A stretch of DNA of 64,000 nt from Desulfurococcus amylolyticus Z-533 (GTDB lineage: Archaea > Thermoproteota > Thermoprotei_A > Sulfolobales > Desulfurococcaceae): positions 1,179,327 to 1,243,326 of the forward strand of contig NZ_KI911318.1 in NCBI RefSeq assembly GCF_000513855.1. Direction: 5' to 3'. A program made the translations under genes and the position numbers. The notes below the pieces were generated by a model. It was not told the DNA's origin, ran no database searches, and worked only from the letters and a program-made list of their open reading frames with translations. This document shows positions 1 to 8,130 of this stretch, piece by piece (position 1 is the first letter of the stretch; the number at the start of each line of letters is the position of its first letter).

Positions 1-100
1 GCTCGGGGAAAATCCACTGAATTAGAGGGCGTCGGCTTCTTAACCCTTTGATATGTTCTCAAGCTCTTTAAGTCTGCCCTCTATGTAGTTTAACCGAAAA

Positions 101-376
101 CTAGAGACCTCCCAGTATATCCTTAGCTTTCAACAAGCATTCTAACAGAGCCTTTGCAAGCATCACCCCTTTCTCGGTTAAAACATACTCCCCATTCTTC
201 TTAACAACCAGGCCTGCCTCGACCAGGAAGAGCATGTTATAGTATATTGTACTAGCCCCTAACCCAGCCTTAATGAAGTCTACTTTACGTTTAGCACCCA
301 TATACATTAAGACAAGTATCTTTGAGGGACCGGTTAACAGCTTTGTACGAGCTACCTCGCGCATGTCAAGCGACAT
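101..376 (-). CDS. winged-helix transcriptional regulator (small)
   Basis: A 91-residue basic protein whose middle part reads as a winged helix-turn-helix DNA-binding domain: a recognition helix (ASTIYYNMLFLVEAGLV) followed by a short beta wing (NGEYVLTEKG), the pattern of PadR/ArsR-like archaeal regulators. The start ATG lies about 28 nt after a TATA-like TTTATAATC, so the mRNA is probably leaderless. After the stop, another frame continues with a plausible coiled C-terminal tail (stop at 40), so the gene may be frameshifted. The target is unknown. The fold assignment is fairly safe; the role is inference. Confidence 0.7.
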   Translation of the reverse strand: MSLDMREVARTKLLTGPSKILVLMYMGAKRKVDFIKAGLGASTIYYNMLFLVEAGLVVKKNGEYVLTEKGVMLAKALLECLLKAKDILGGL

Positions 377-488
377 CTAATCCACCACTGATTATAAAAA
401 GCCACATGACGCCCCCTACACAATAATTACCTAGACGCTTCACCATAATAAAATTTATTAGTCTACCATATTATGAGTCATCAAAAGA

Positions 489-563
489 GGGCCCGTCGTC
501 TAGCTTGGTTAGGACGCCGCCCTGACACGGCGGAGGCCCGGGGTTCAAGTCCCCGCGGGCCCA
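489..563 (+). tRNA. tRNA-Val (GAC)
   Basis: Complete cloverleaf without intron: acceptor GGGCCCG pairs with CGGGCCC, anticodon stem CCGCC/GGCGG encloses the loop CUGACAC with anticodon GAC, and the T arm is CGGGG-UUCAAGU-CCCCG. Discriminator A, CCA not encoded. An AT-rich TATA-like box lies about 30 nt upstream. Confidence 0.96.
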
Positions 564-571
564 TTACTTCC

Positions 572-1729
572 TTATGCTATAAGGTCCTCTGTTCTCGAGT
601 CAAATAATAATGCTTTACTCCAATCTAGCTTAAGCGTTACAACTGAACCCATCTGTATCTTCATCCTTGCCGGTGACACAGCCCTTATCAGCTCCTCTCT
701 TATCTTAATAGTCACGATATTCTCTGTACCAGTTGGCTCCACCACTAAGACCTCGCCACTTATATCACCTAAGGATTTATCAGCATTATCCTCAACTATT
801 TCAACGTACTGTGGACGTATACCAAGTACTATCTCGGATACACCCTTAGATTCTATCCTCTCACCTATTGTCGGGTCTATGGGTACCCTTATACCGAGTA
901 ATTCTAGGAGATACCTCGTCTTAACTGGTTCTATTATCCCTATTCCTTTTACAGCCTTGATCTCCTCGTTGGTAACCCTGAATAAGCCTTTTACCAGGTT
1001 TATGGGTGGCGTGCCAATGAATCCTGCTACAAATATATTAGCAGGCCTGTAGTAGAGCTCATCAGGCGTACCAATCTGTCTAACCCTGCCGCCCTCCATT
1101 ACTGCTATCCTGTCAGACATAGTCATAGCCTCAACCTGGTCATGGGTAACGTATACCGTGGTTATACCCAGTGTTTTCTGAAGCTTCTTCAGCTCAGCCC
1201 TCATCAAGAGTCTTAACTTGGCATCTAGATTACTTAAAGGCTCGTCAAGTAACCAGACCTTTGGCTTTCTCACCAGTGCTCTGGCTAGTGCAACCCTTTG
1301 TTGCTGGCCTCCTGATAACTGGCTTGGTCTTCTATCGAGTAAATGATCTATGCTGAGGAACCTAGCCATTTCAACAACCATTTTATTAATATCTTCCCTT
1401 GTTAACCCAAGCTCTTTCCTCCTCACCTCTAGTGGGAAAGCTATGTTCTCGAAAACCGTCATATGAGGATATAAAGCATAGTTCTGGAAAACCATTGCTA
1501 CATCTCTATCCTTCGGATGCGTCATCGTTACATCCTTGTCCCCGATGTATATTTTTCCCTCATCAGGGAATTCAAGGCCAGCTATGAGTCTCAGCGTCGT
1601 TGATTTACCGCACCCCGAAGGCCCCAAAATAGTGAAGAACTCGCCGTCGTTGATCACAAGGGAGACATTATTTACAGCGATAATCCTACCATATCTTTTA
1701 ACCACATTCTCCAGCCTAACACTAGGCAC
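572..1729 (-). CDS. ABC transporter ATPase, MalK/UgpC type
   Basis: ATP-binding subunit of a sugar-class importer. From the GTG start it is 385 residues: Walker A GPSGCGKST near residue 30, Q-loop QNYALYPHMT, signature LSGGQQQRVALARAL, Walker B VWLLDEPLSNLD, switch His in VYVTHDQ, then a C-terminal TOBE/OB-type regulatory region typical of the CUT1 subfamily. A longer frame opens 12 codons upstream, but those codons overlap a TATATATA box at 1750-1760; the GTG at 1729 sits at the leaderless distance from it. No permease or binding-protein gene is nearby, so it probably energises transporters encoded elsewhere. The substrate cannot be told. Confidence 0.93.
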   Translation of the reverse strand: MPSVRLENVVKRYGRIIAVNNVSLVINDGEFFTILGPSGCGKSTTLRLIAGLEFPDEGKIYIGDKDVTMTHPKDRDVAMVFQNYALYPHMTVFENIAFPLEVRRKELGLTREDINKMVVEMARFLSIDHLLDRRPSQLSGGQQQRVALARALVRKPKVWLLDEPLSNLDAKLRLLMRAELKKLQKTLGITTVYVTHDQVEAMTMSDRIAVMEGGRVRQIGTPDELYYRPANIFVAGFIGTPPINLVKGLFRVTNEEIKAVKGIGIIEPVKTRYLLELLGIRVPIDPTIGERIESKGVSEIVLGIRPQYVEIVEDNADKSLGDISGEVLVVEPTGTENIVTIKIREELIRAVSPARMKIQMGSVVTLKLDWSKALLFDSRTEDLIA

Positions 1730-1749
1730 GATGATACACCAATAGACCA

Positions 1750-1760
1750 CTATATATAAA
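1750..1760 (-). promoter_or_regulatory. TATA box of the ABC ATPase gene
   Basis: The minus strand reads TTTATATATAG, about 25 nt before the GTG at 1729. The spacing argues for a leaderless transcript starting at that GTG and against the upstream ATG at 1765. Confidence 0.6.
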
Positions 1761-1820
1761 AACATAAATCAACCATTAAAAATATTATGATTAATGTACC
1801 CCCAGATATTTTGCATCAAC

Positions 1821-1905
1821 CTAGTCAAACCCAGGCCTTTTATGCTTCACTACCTCACCATTCACGAGAGTAGGTGGTACTTGTCCTTGAAATAAAGAGC
1901 CTCGG
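1821..1905 (-). pseudogene. possible C-terminal remnant of an unidentified gene
   Basis: In the gap between the ABC ATPase and tRNA-Trp the minus strand has an open stretch ending at 1821 that reads as a sensible protein tail (GQVPPTLVNGEVVKHKRPGF). Another frame just upstream reads MNQYEYFMEKPRLF, so the region looks like a frameshifted, truncated coding remnant. The parent family was not recognised. Low confidence. Confidence 0.3.
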
Positions 1906-1968
1906 TTTCTCCATGAAGTACTCATACTGATTCATGTACACCATAATTCTCCTACAGAATAAAAGTAG

Positions 1969-2112
1969 TGGGCCCGAGGGGATTCGAACCCCTGACCTAC
2001 GGGTCACTCCCTCCAGACCTCAGTCATCCCAAACGGTCGCTCTGACCCATAGTGATCTGGAGCATCGGCCGCCAGAGGCGTCCGCCGCTCTGCCTGGCTG
2101 AGCTACGGGCCC
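1969..2112 (-). tRNA. tRNA-Trp (CCA) with two introns
   Basis: The 144-nt gene folds only if two introns are removed. Acceptor GGGCCCG/CGGGCCC, D stem GCUC/GAGC and T arm AGGGG/CCCCU are intact. Taking out 18 nt (2064-2081, after position 30) and 52 nt (2005-2056, canonical 37/38 position) restores anticodon stem GCGGG/CCCGU with loop CUCCAGA, anticodon CCA, in a 74-nt tRNA. At the 37/38 site CUCC can pair with GGAG, with a UGA bulge before the CCCGU strand, as expected for splicing endonuclease. The identity rests on this two-intron solution; no single-intron solution gave a paired anticodon stem. Confidence 0.8.
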
Positions 2113-2279
2113 ACTACAAGTCATCAATACTAGGTTATTGGACAAAGGCGTTTAAATCTTTTTCACACAGGGGCAGCACGTGTTCCCATAAACAATTCTT
2201 TCATTGTTAGAACCATATTTAAAAAGAGTTGAACCATTATTTTTATAGAGGCAGAGCAATGAAACGGTGATGATGAGGC

Positions 2280-2777
2280 TTGAAGTACCCACTCGACAGG
2301 ATATGTGTGAAGAGTGGCGTGCTCTGTGCCAGCTGCCAAAGGAAGGTGGAGTCAGGTACTGTCAGGGAAGATGAAATACCAGTGATGAGGATACTCATGG
2401 ATCTAGAGGAAGAGTTAAAGTTTCTTAAGAAAGGAGAGTATGTCCGTTCCTTTAGGATCAGTAACCAGGTAATAGTAATGCTTAGAAACGGCTTTGAACC
2501 CGGCGAAATAAGCGAGCTGGAGAGAGAACTCTCACAGAAGCTGGGGGACAGGGTTAAAGTAGTTATTGAGACAGGCGACGTCAAGCGATTAATAGAACAA
2601 CTAATTGCTCCAGCATCACTGATAGGCGTAAACCAGGTATGGCTACCAAGCGGCAGTGAAATGCTTAATGTTAGAGTATCAAAGAGAGATAGAAGGATAT
2701 TAGGGAGAAACAGGGAGGAATACGAGAAACTATTATCAAGCCTGCTCGGTGTTGAAACCCGAATAATTTTTGAATAA
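2280..2777 (+). CDS. NusA-like KH-domain RNA-binding protein
   Basis: A 165-residue archaeal protein resembling the short NusA homologues of archaea: an N-terminal Cys motif (CVKSGVLCASCQ), a KH-like middle containing EPGEISELERELSQKLGD, and a C-terminal second KH-like unit. The family is thought to bind RNA and is often called transcription elongation factor NusA, though it lacks the bacterial N-terminal polymerase-binding part. The TTG start at 2280 is preceded by GAGG at a short distance; no ATG fits the frame. It converges on truD with a two-base gap. Family fairly clear, function inferred. Confidence 0.7.
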   Translation: MKYPLDRICVKSGVLCASCQRKVESGTVREDEIPVMRILMDLEEELKFLKKGEYVRSFRISNQVIVMLRNGFEPGEISELERELSQKLGDRVKVVIETGDVKRLIEQLIAPASLIGVNQVWLPSGSEMLNVRVSKRDRRILGRNREEYEKLLSSLLGVETRIIFE

Positions 2778-2779
2778 AT

Positions 2780-3892
2780 CTAGTTTAAGACTAGCTTCTC
2801 CTTAAATAACTCCCTCAGTACAATCGTAGCGTATAACCCAGGTTCCAACATAAACACTAATCTACATACATCACCAGCACAAGACATCCGTGTGTTCAAC
2901 GGTTTGAACAACCCATTCCTATAATAGCAGGGAAGACTCCTCGCCTCCTCTAGCATGAGCCCTTCCTCGCTGAATATACCACTATATAATTCAATGCTTT
3001 CAATACAGCCGGGCATAGGGTATTCCTTATCGAGATCCATGAATCCCTTCTCCTCAATTATCTTATTGAGTAATAAGTTATACAGGTATCCGGCGTACGC
3101 ATCAATAATTATCTCGTTAAGAGCCCTGAGAACATTCTTCAACCCTAAGCCGTTGTATCCAGCCCTAACATATCTACCCTCATAGTAGAAGCCGGTGAAA
3201 TCCCTCCTTATCCTTTTTACTATGGCTTCCAAATCCTCCCCAGGATACATGGTATCAAGAAGAATTCTTGAGAAATAGTTCTCACGTCTTTTTACGACGT
3301 ATTTACCTAGTAAATGTGTATTATACCTCTTTACACCAAATCTCTGGTATCCATAGTAGGCCGGGAGCCCATGCCTACTGATCAGCTCGAGGATCCTTTT
3401 CATGACTTCTTGCTGACGCTCATCAAGGCCTTGGATGAGTACTTCAAACTCATTACCCTTGAATATTTCCCTGCCCGGCTTAAACCTCGTGTATCCAGCT
3501 ATCTCGAAAACCACTTTGTCTCCCTGTATAGGGAAAATCCTCTCATCCACCAGCAGTCTCTTAATGTAGAAGTATGAAGTGGTAGTCGCGTTCTTATCCT
3601 TTAATCCATGGAAATGAATATTGTCAACCGGGATATCTAGCTTCCTCGAGAGTATTCTTAGGGCCTCAAAGGTATCAAGACCTCTCTTTACAACCCTTAC
3701 AACAATATATCCTTCCTTACCATGGAGATCCACTCTTTTAACCAGGTATCCTTCATCAATGACTTCACGGACTATAAAGCTTGAAGGCGTTATTCTATAT
3801 TCATGATTCACCGAGAGGCTTGTTAAAGAATATTTCAACCCGGATACATAGTCCAATGGATGTGGATATATCCGCCCGGTGTCTGAATCCAT
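2780..3892 (-). CDS. truD: tRNA pseudouridine(13) synthase TruD
   Basis: Makes pseudouridine in tRNA (position 13 in bacteria; archaeal and eukaryotic Pus7-type members can have other targets). At 370 residues it has the diagnostic TruD motif HFHGLKDKNATTTS around residue 95, with the catalytic Asp in GLKDKNA, and a second conserved block YYGYQRFGVKRYNTHLLGK near residue 210. ATG start. Its end nearly meets the convergent NusA-like gene. Pth2 lies upstream on the same strand, 28 nt away, so the two are probably cotranscribed. Confidence 0.95.
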   Translation of the reverse strand: MDSDTGRIYPHPLDYVSGLKYSLTSLSVNHEYRITPSSFIVREVIDEGYLVKRVDLHGKEGYIVVRVVKRGLDTFEALRILSRKLDIPVDNIHFHGLKDKNATTTSYFYIKRLLVDERIFPIQGDKVVFEIAGYTRFKPGREIFKGNEFEVLIQGLDERQQEVMKRILELISRHGLPAYYGYQRFGVKRYNTHLLGKYVVKRRENYFSRILLDTMYPGEDLEAIVKRIRRDFTGFYYEGRYVRAGYNGLGLKNVLRALNEIIIDAYAGYLYNLLLNKIIEEKGFMDLDKEYPMPGCIESIELYSGIFSEEGLMLEEARSLPCYYRNGLFKPLNTRMSCAGDVCRLVFMLEPGLYATIVLRELFKEKLVLN

Positions 3893-3920
3893 TATAGGGG
3901 GCCTCTTTTAAATAATTCCA

Positions 3921-4268
3921 TCACAGAAGCTTTAAGCCACCTGTTAGCTTGTCAACCCTATCATCGGGCGCTGGACCTATAGCTACAGCCGTTATTGTGC
4001 CTGGGGGAAGCTCTGTCAACCCAGCATCCCTCACTATTGAGGCAGGTAACCCATTAGATATTGCCTCCATATATATCTTCACCAACTCTTCCTCCCCTCT
4101 TACCTTAACAACTATCTTCTTCTGCCCACTATTCCACCACTCATTAAACCACTCTCTATGGTTATAATAGGCTTCGAACGCAGCTATAACTGATGCATGG
4201 GCGACCTGGGCAGCTATCTTACCCTTACTCATCTCCAGGTCGCTTCTAACCACTATAACCTGTTTCAT
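3921..4268 (-). CDS. pth2: peptidyl-tRNA hydrolase Pth2
   Basis: Releases peptides from peptidyl-tRNA dropped by ribosomes. The 115-residue length, the N-terminal MKQVIVVRSDLEMSKGKIAA with the following AQVAHAS, and the C-terminal AIGPAPDDRVDKLTGGLKLL are the signature of the archaeal/eukaryotic Pth2 family (unrelated to bacterial Pth). It is followed by truD on the same strand. Divergent from the zinc-ribbon/aEF1B pair across a 128-nt promoter gap. Confidence 0.97.
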   Translation of the reverse strand: MKQVIVVRSDLEMSKGKIAAQVAHASVIAAFEAYYNHREWFNEWWNSGQKKIVVKVRGEEELVKIYMEAISNGLPASIVRDAGLTELPPGTITAVAIGPAPDDRVDKLTGGLKLL

Positions 4269-4396
4269 ATGTTAACCCCTACACTAACTTAACTCACCAG
4301 GCACAGCATGGGCTCTAATTGGGAAATAAGGGACTAATATTTTTAATCCCATTAACCATAATCAATAGAGATGTCTCGCTTAAAAAGGTGGTTTAA

Positions 4397-4618
4397 ATGT
4401 CGCAGTATGTGCTTAAGCAGAACGAGCCAGGGATAAGAATAGAGGAGGCAGCCTCTCCACTCATATGTGATAGCTGCCATAGGTTAATGGAGCCAGGCGA
4501 GTATGGTGTAGAATTCTACTGTCCAAACTGTGGAAAAGTATTAATTAAGAGATGTAAAAAATGTAGAAAACTAGTAGTCGAATATACTTGTCCAAACTGT
4601 GGATTCAGAGGTCCATGA
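4397..4618 (+). CDS. small zinc-ribbon RNA-binding protein
   Basis: A 73-residue protein with four CxxC pairs (CDSCH, CPNCG, CKKCR, CPNCG) forming two zinc ribbons, the archaeal family of small zinc-finger proteins predicted to bind RNA. In many archaea it precedes the elongation factor 1-beta gene, as here, with an 11-nt gap and GAGGTGG between them. A TATA-like taatatttttaatcc lies upstream. The molecular role is not established. Confidence 0.85.
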   Translation: MSQYVLKQNEPGIRIEEAASPLICDSCHRLMEPGEYGVEFYCPNCGKVLIKRCKKCRKLVVEYTCPNCGFRGP

Positions 4619-4629
4619 GGTGGTGGTCG

Positions 4630-4902
4630 ATGGCTCAGGTACTGGTAATAGTTAGAGTACTACCCGAAGACGTGGAGACACCACTGGATGAATTAAGGAA
4701 GAGAATAGCCAGCGCGCTCCCTGAGGGATACGAGTTAAAGATGTGGGATGAAGAGCCAATAGCGTTCGGGTTAAAGGCATTGAGGCTGGCAATAATAATG
4801 CCTGAGCAAACAGAGGGCGGTACTGAGACGCTTGAGAACCTTATAAGCCAGGTACAAGGAGTAAGCCAAGTCGAGGTTGAGTATGTGAATAGGTTGTCCT
4901 AG
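4630..4902 (+). CDS. ef1b: elongation factor 1-beta (aEF1B)
   Basis: Guanine nucleotide exchange factor for aEF1A. The 90-residue domain (VLVIVRVLPEDVETPLDELR..., ...EPIAFGLKALRLAIIMP near residue 50) is the complete archaeal form, equal to the C-terminal domain of eukaryotic EF1-beta. The ATG at 4630 follows GAGGTGGTGG at good distance; a longer reading from 4588 overlaps the zinc-ribbon gene and is not needed. Confidence 0.95.
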   Translation: MAQVLVIVRVLPEDVETPLDELRKRIASALPEGYELKMWDEEPIAFGLKALRLAIIMPEQTEGGTETLENLISQVQGVSQVEVEYVNRLS

Positions 4903-5041
4903 ATTCGATTTTGTCTAAACAACCTTAAACAGTATCAAATAATCAATCCTCTTCTAAGTAGGTGATCCGTATATTAATGAAAATAGTGATATATCCATTT
5001 TGAAGGTAATCTCAATGAAGCCGGAACAAGGGTGATGACCT

Positions 5042-5698
5042 ATGGCTAGGCCAAGGATACTTATCATTGGGGGAGGTAAGGTAGCCGAACATCTCATCAC
5101 GCTCTTCAATATCCATGAGGAAGCTGAAGAAGTAATCGTTGTCGACAAAGACCCAAGGAGAAGAAGTATTTTTGAGAAAATCGGCGATGTACTGGTTCTA
5201 GAAGGGGACGCCACCGATATTGGGATCTATAACGAGATAAATATGAAGGATATCACGGTCATACTAGCCCTGACGAACAGTGATGAAGTGAATTTAATGG
5301 TGCTTGCAATAGCTAAGTCATTCAATATCCCTATTAGGATTGGAAGGTTCACAGACTCCAAGATCGCTGAATTAGTTTCCAGTCTTGGACTAGGTATACC
5401 AATAGTGCAACCTGTTGTAGTGGCTAATATAATAGCCCAGATAATCTCATCGATCTCGAATGGAAAGGTTATCGGAAACGTAGGGGAGGATAAAATGCTA
5501 ATGGTCTCGATAAGTGAAGCCGACCCTGTTGCTGAAAGCAGTATCGGAAACATAGATTTAGGGGAAGATGGAAAGATAATATTACTATTTGATGGCTTGA
5601 AACTCAAGATCCCAGAGCACTCGGATATATTGAAGCCTGGAAATATCCTCTTTATACTGGCAAGAAATGAGGAGGTAATTAGGAAGATTAAAGGCTAG
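5042..5698 (+). CDS. trkA: TrkA-type potassium uptake NAD-binding protein
   Basis: Cytoplasmic regulatory subunit of a Trk/Ktr potassium transporter. Residues 1-125 form an RCK/TrkA-N Rossmann domain (ILIIGGGKVAEHL at the start, acidic VVDKD at the end of strand 2, EGDATD for the next turn); residues 140-218 form a TrkA-C domain. The likely partner is the TrkH-type membrane subunit at 12390-13853. The ATG follows a GGGTGATGA ribosome binding site. Monocistronic in appearance. Confidence 0.93.
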   Translation: MARPRILIIGGGKVAEHLITLFNIHEEAEEVIVVDKDPRRRSIFEKIGDVLVLEGDATDIGIYNEINMKDITVILALTNSDEVNLMVLAIAKSFNIPIRIGRFTDSKIAELVSSLGLGIPIVQPVVVANIIAQIISSISNGKVIGNVGEDKMLMVSISEADPVAESSIGNIDLGEDGKIILLFDGLKLKIPEHSDILKPGNILFILARNEEVIRKIKG

Positions 5699-5703
5699 CT
5701 GGT

Positions 5704-5751
5704 TCGGCGAGTAACTGCTTCATCACATCTCATACCATCAAAACTCATCAC
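5704..5751 (-). ncRNA. possible C/D box sRNA
   Basis: On the minus strand two GUGAUGA boxes (5745-5751 and 5720-5726) are spaced like C and C-prime boxes. Each is followed after about 12 nt by a D-like tetramer, AUGA and CCGA, both off consensus (CUGA). No promoter at the proper distance was seen. Weak candidate; the gap between trkA and the MscS gene otherwise shows nothing. Confidence 0.25.
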
Positions 5752-5847
5752 AGCCACTAATAGGGGAGTAGTCATGGATCCCTTATTACACGGGGAAACT
5801 CTATATATTTCTTTGATGGTATATAATATAAGGAGTAATTATAGATT

Positions 5848-6672
5848 ATGGGAGGCACACCGATGAATCCCGGCATCCAGGACACGGGAATAAACGTTGC
5901 AAGCATTAGTTTATTCATTATTATATTGCTGACAGCAATATTGATAAGGGTAATTACGTCACGATTACTGAGCTCGCTTTCTGAACGTGGAAGCATTTCA
6001 GGTAATGTACGAGATATCTCCATAAGGATCATCGATATTGTACTAGTGGTAATATTGATTAGTACAGCCGTCATGCTATTTATTCCACAGTATTGGGGAA
6101 TACTTACAATCTTCGGGCTTCTAGGTCTAGTAGCCTTAGTGCTCTTCATACACCCGTTGATCTCATATATATCGATGATAATACTTCAAATGGAGTTACC
6201 ATTGAAGAATAGGTACTATGAGATATCAATGCCGGGTATCCAAAAACCGTTAACCGGTAAAATATTGAAGATAACGTCGAGAAATACTGTTGTCCAGGAT
6301 ATACATGGGGTCGAGCATTATATACCAAACATACAGTTAATACGGGCTATCTTCAAGCCGCTGCCTCCACAGTTAACCCTCAGAGTAGTTGTTGATTTAC
6401 CTGGTGAGGGCATCAATATGAACTATTTAAGCGAGCTAGATAGGCAGATCACAGAGAAGTTAGAGGAGTACAGACACCCAGGTTTCAAGGATTTGAGGAA
6501 GATAGTTTTAGCTAAAGTATCAAACAACCGCTTAGAATACCTTGTAACACTCTATCCTGTTCAAGCAACTATAAGGGATGAAGATGTGAGAAAAGCTATG
6601 ATCGAGTTAGTTTCAACGCTCTCCAAGACCCTTGAGGGTAAAGCCAGCGGTATCAACGTGATGAGCGATTAA
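5848..6672 (+). CDS. MscS-like membrane channel protein
   Basis: A 274-residue membrane protein with three predicted hydrophobic segments (about residues 18-36, 61-80 and 86-112) followed by a beta domain of mechanosensitive-channel type (TGKILKITSRNTVVQDIHG and EHYIPNIQLI, residues 140-165) and a soluble C-terminal part. This is the layout of short MscS-family proteins, which release solutes or ions on membrane tension. A TATA-rich stretch (tatataatataagg) precedes the ATG. Tail to tail with the methylthiotransferase gene. Confidence 0.78.
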   Translation: MGGTPMNPGIQDTGINVASISLFIIILLTAILIRVITSRLLSSLSERGSISGNVRDISIRIIDIVLVVILISTAVMLFIPQYWGILTIFGLLGLVALVLFIHPLISYISMIILQMELPLKNRYYEISMPGIQKPLTGKILKITSRNTVVQDIHGVEHYIPNIQLIRAIFKPLPPQLTLRVVVDLPGEGINMNYLSELDRQITEKLEEYRHPGFKDLRKIVLAKVSNNRLEYLVTLYPVQATIRDEDVRKAMIELVSTLSKTLEGKASGINVMSD

Positions 6673-6718
6673 CTGCTTTAAAGGAGTAGAGTGTCTCCGT
6701 TCACAGCTTTGTAGAGTA

Positions 6719-8017
6719 CTACTTACTCTCCAGGAATCTCCCCCTTAGATCGAAAAATGTAGCATTGTCTACGAGCACCCTGATCCATCTACCATAATCT
6801 AGAGCGGGGTCTCCGCTCTTACCTGTTACCACTACCGGGATATAGTTTTCAAGCCTACAAATCCATGTATTCGAATGCTCCGTGGTGAAACATTCCACTT
6901 CTTTTCCAACGTATTTTAAACGTATTTTCAAGCCAACCTCTTCTATGACCTGTAGGGCCCTTAGAACCCTTTCCTTCTTAACTCTGGTTGGTACCTGGGG
7001 TAGTGACGCTGAATAAGTCAGCGGTCTTATACTATAACCTGCCAAGTGAACTCTTTCAAACTCTAGTTCCCTTATAACTTTAAGGGTCTCGTTGAAGTCT
7101 TCCTCATCCTCCATGGGATGTCCAACGATGATATCGGTTGCAATACTTACACCAGGTATCCTTGATTTAACCTCATTAACTATCTCGATATACTCCTCCA
7201 CGCTATAGTTGCGGCGCATTACACTAAGTACTTTATTGCTTCCTGATTGCAGAGGTATGTGGAGGAACCTATATACCTTGCTGGATTCATTGATAGCATC
7301 TATTAAATCATCAAGGATGTAGCGTAAGTGCTCCGGGTTTATCATACCTATTCTAATCATGTATCCACCACTGACTCTTCTACTCACCTCCTTAACCAGC
7401 TCCGGAAGCTTCCGTGTCTTATAGAGGTCCAAGCCATATGTACCTAGATCCATACCCGTCAACTGTATCTCTACTGCCCCGTTTCTAACTGCTCTCTCCA
7501 CTGCTTTTACAACAGCATCGATACCATGGCTGACGAGGACGCGTCTAGCATGCTTGGTTATACAAAAGCTGCAATTGCTTAGACAGCCCTCCTGTATTGG
7601 TATCGGGGCGATCCTATCTTCTACATGAATTCCTATTCTATCTCTTTCCCTTAATCCATCAATCAATATAACCTTACCCCGCGTCTTCAGGACTTCTGTG
7701 ATCAAGGCAGAATTCTGGGGCGAAACAAGGCTGGCCTCAGGTGCTATCTTTAACACCGTGTATGGTTCGGCCTTGGCCATACATCCGGCTACAATTAGCT
7801 TCTTACCTGTTCTACTAGCTACTTCATACAGCTCCCTTATCCTTTTAACCATGTGGTATTCTGTATCCAGTCTCACAATACATGTATTGATTATAAGGGT
7901 ATCAGCATCTTCGATACTGTTAACTAATTCGTGTCCCTCGCGCAGAATATTCTCCACCATCAATGCTTCATCGCTCTTATTCAGGGCACATCCATAGGTC
8001 TCAATATACACCCTCAT
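6719..8017 (-). CDS. tRNA methylthiotransferase (MtaB/CDKAL1 type)
   Basis: Radical SAM enzyme that adds a methylthio group to t6A37 of ANN-decoding tRNAs. At 432 residues it shows the UPF0004 domain (MRVYIETYGCALNKSD at the start, with two more Cys around residues 46 and 80), the radical SAM cluster motif CLSNCSFC near residue 144, and a C-terminal TRAM-like region (VGKEVECFT...). Archaeal e-MtaB members have this architecture. Divergent from the aIF2-beta operon across a 110-nt gap with TATA boxes. Confidence 0.93.
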   Translation of the reverse strand: MRVYIETYGCALNKSDEALMVENILREGHELVNSIEDADTLIINTCIVRLDTEYHMVKRIRELYEVASRTGKKLIVAGCMAKAEPYTVLKIAPEASLVSPQNSALITEVLKTRGKVILIDGLRERDRIGIHVEDRIAPIPIQEGCLSNCSFCITKHARRVLVSHGIDAVVKAVERAVRNGAVEIQLTGMDLGTYGLDLYKTRKLPELVKEVSRRVSGGYMIRIGMINPEHLRYILDDLIDAINESSKVYRFLHIPLQSGSNKVLSVMRRNYSVEEYIEIVNEVKSRIPGVSIATDIIVGHPMEDEEDFNETLKVIRELEFERVHLAGYSIRPLTYSASLPQVPTRVKKERVLRALQVIEEVGLKIRLKYVGKEVECFTTEHSNTWICRLENYIPVVVTGKSGDPALDYGRWIRVLVDNATFFDLRGRFLESK

Positions 8018-8130
8018 ACCAGCACCCGTTTCCAGCCATCCCCGGCGTAAAGATACCTGATATCCTGCTTCTTCATAAGATTACATATATATAACCCTAT
8101 TATATCATCCATGGAGCATAGGTGTGTAAA

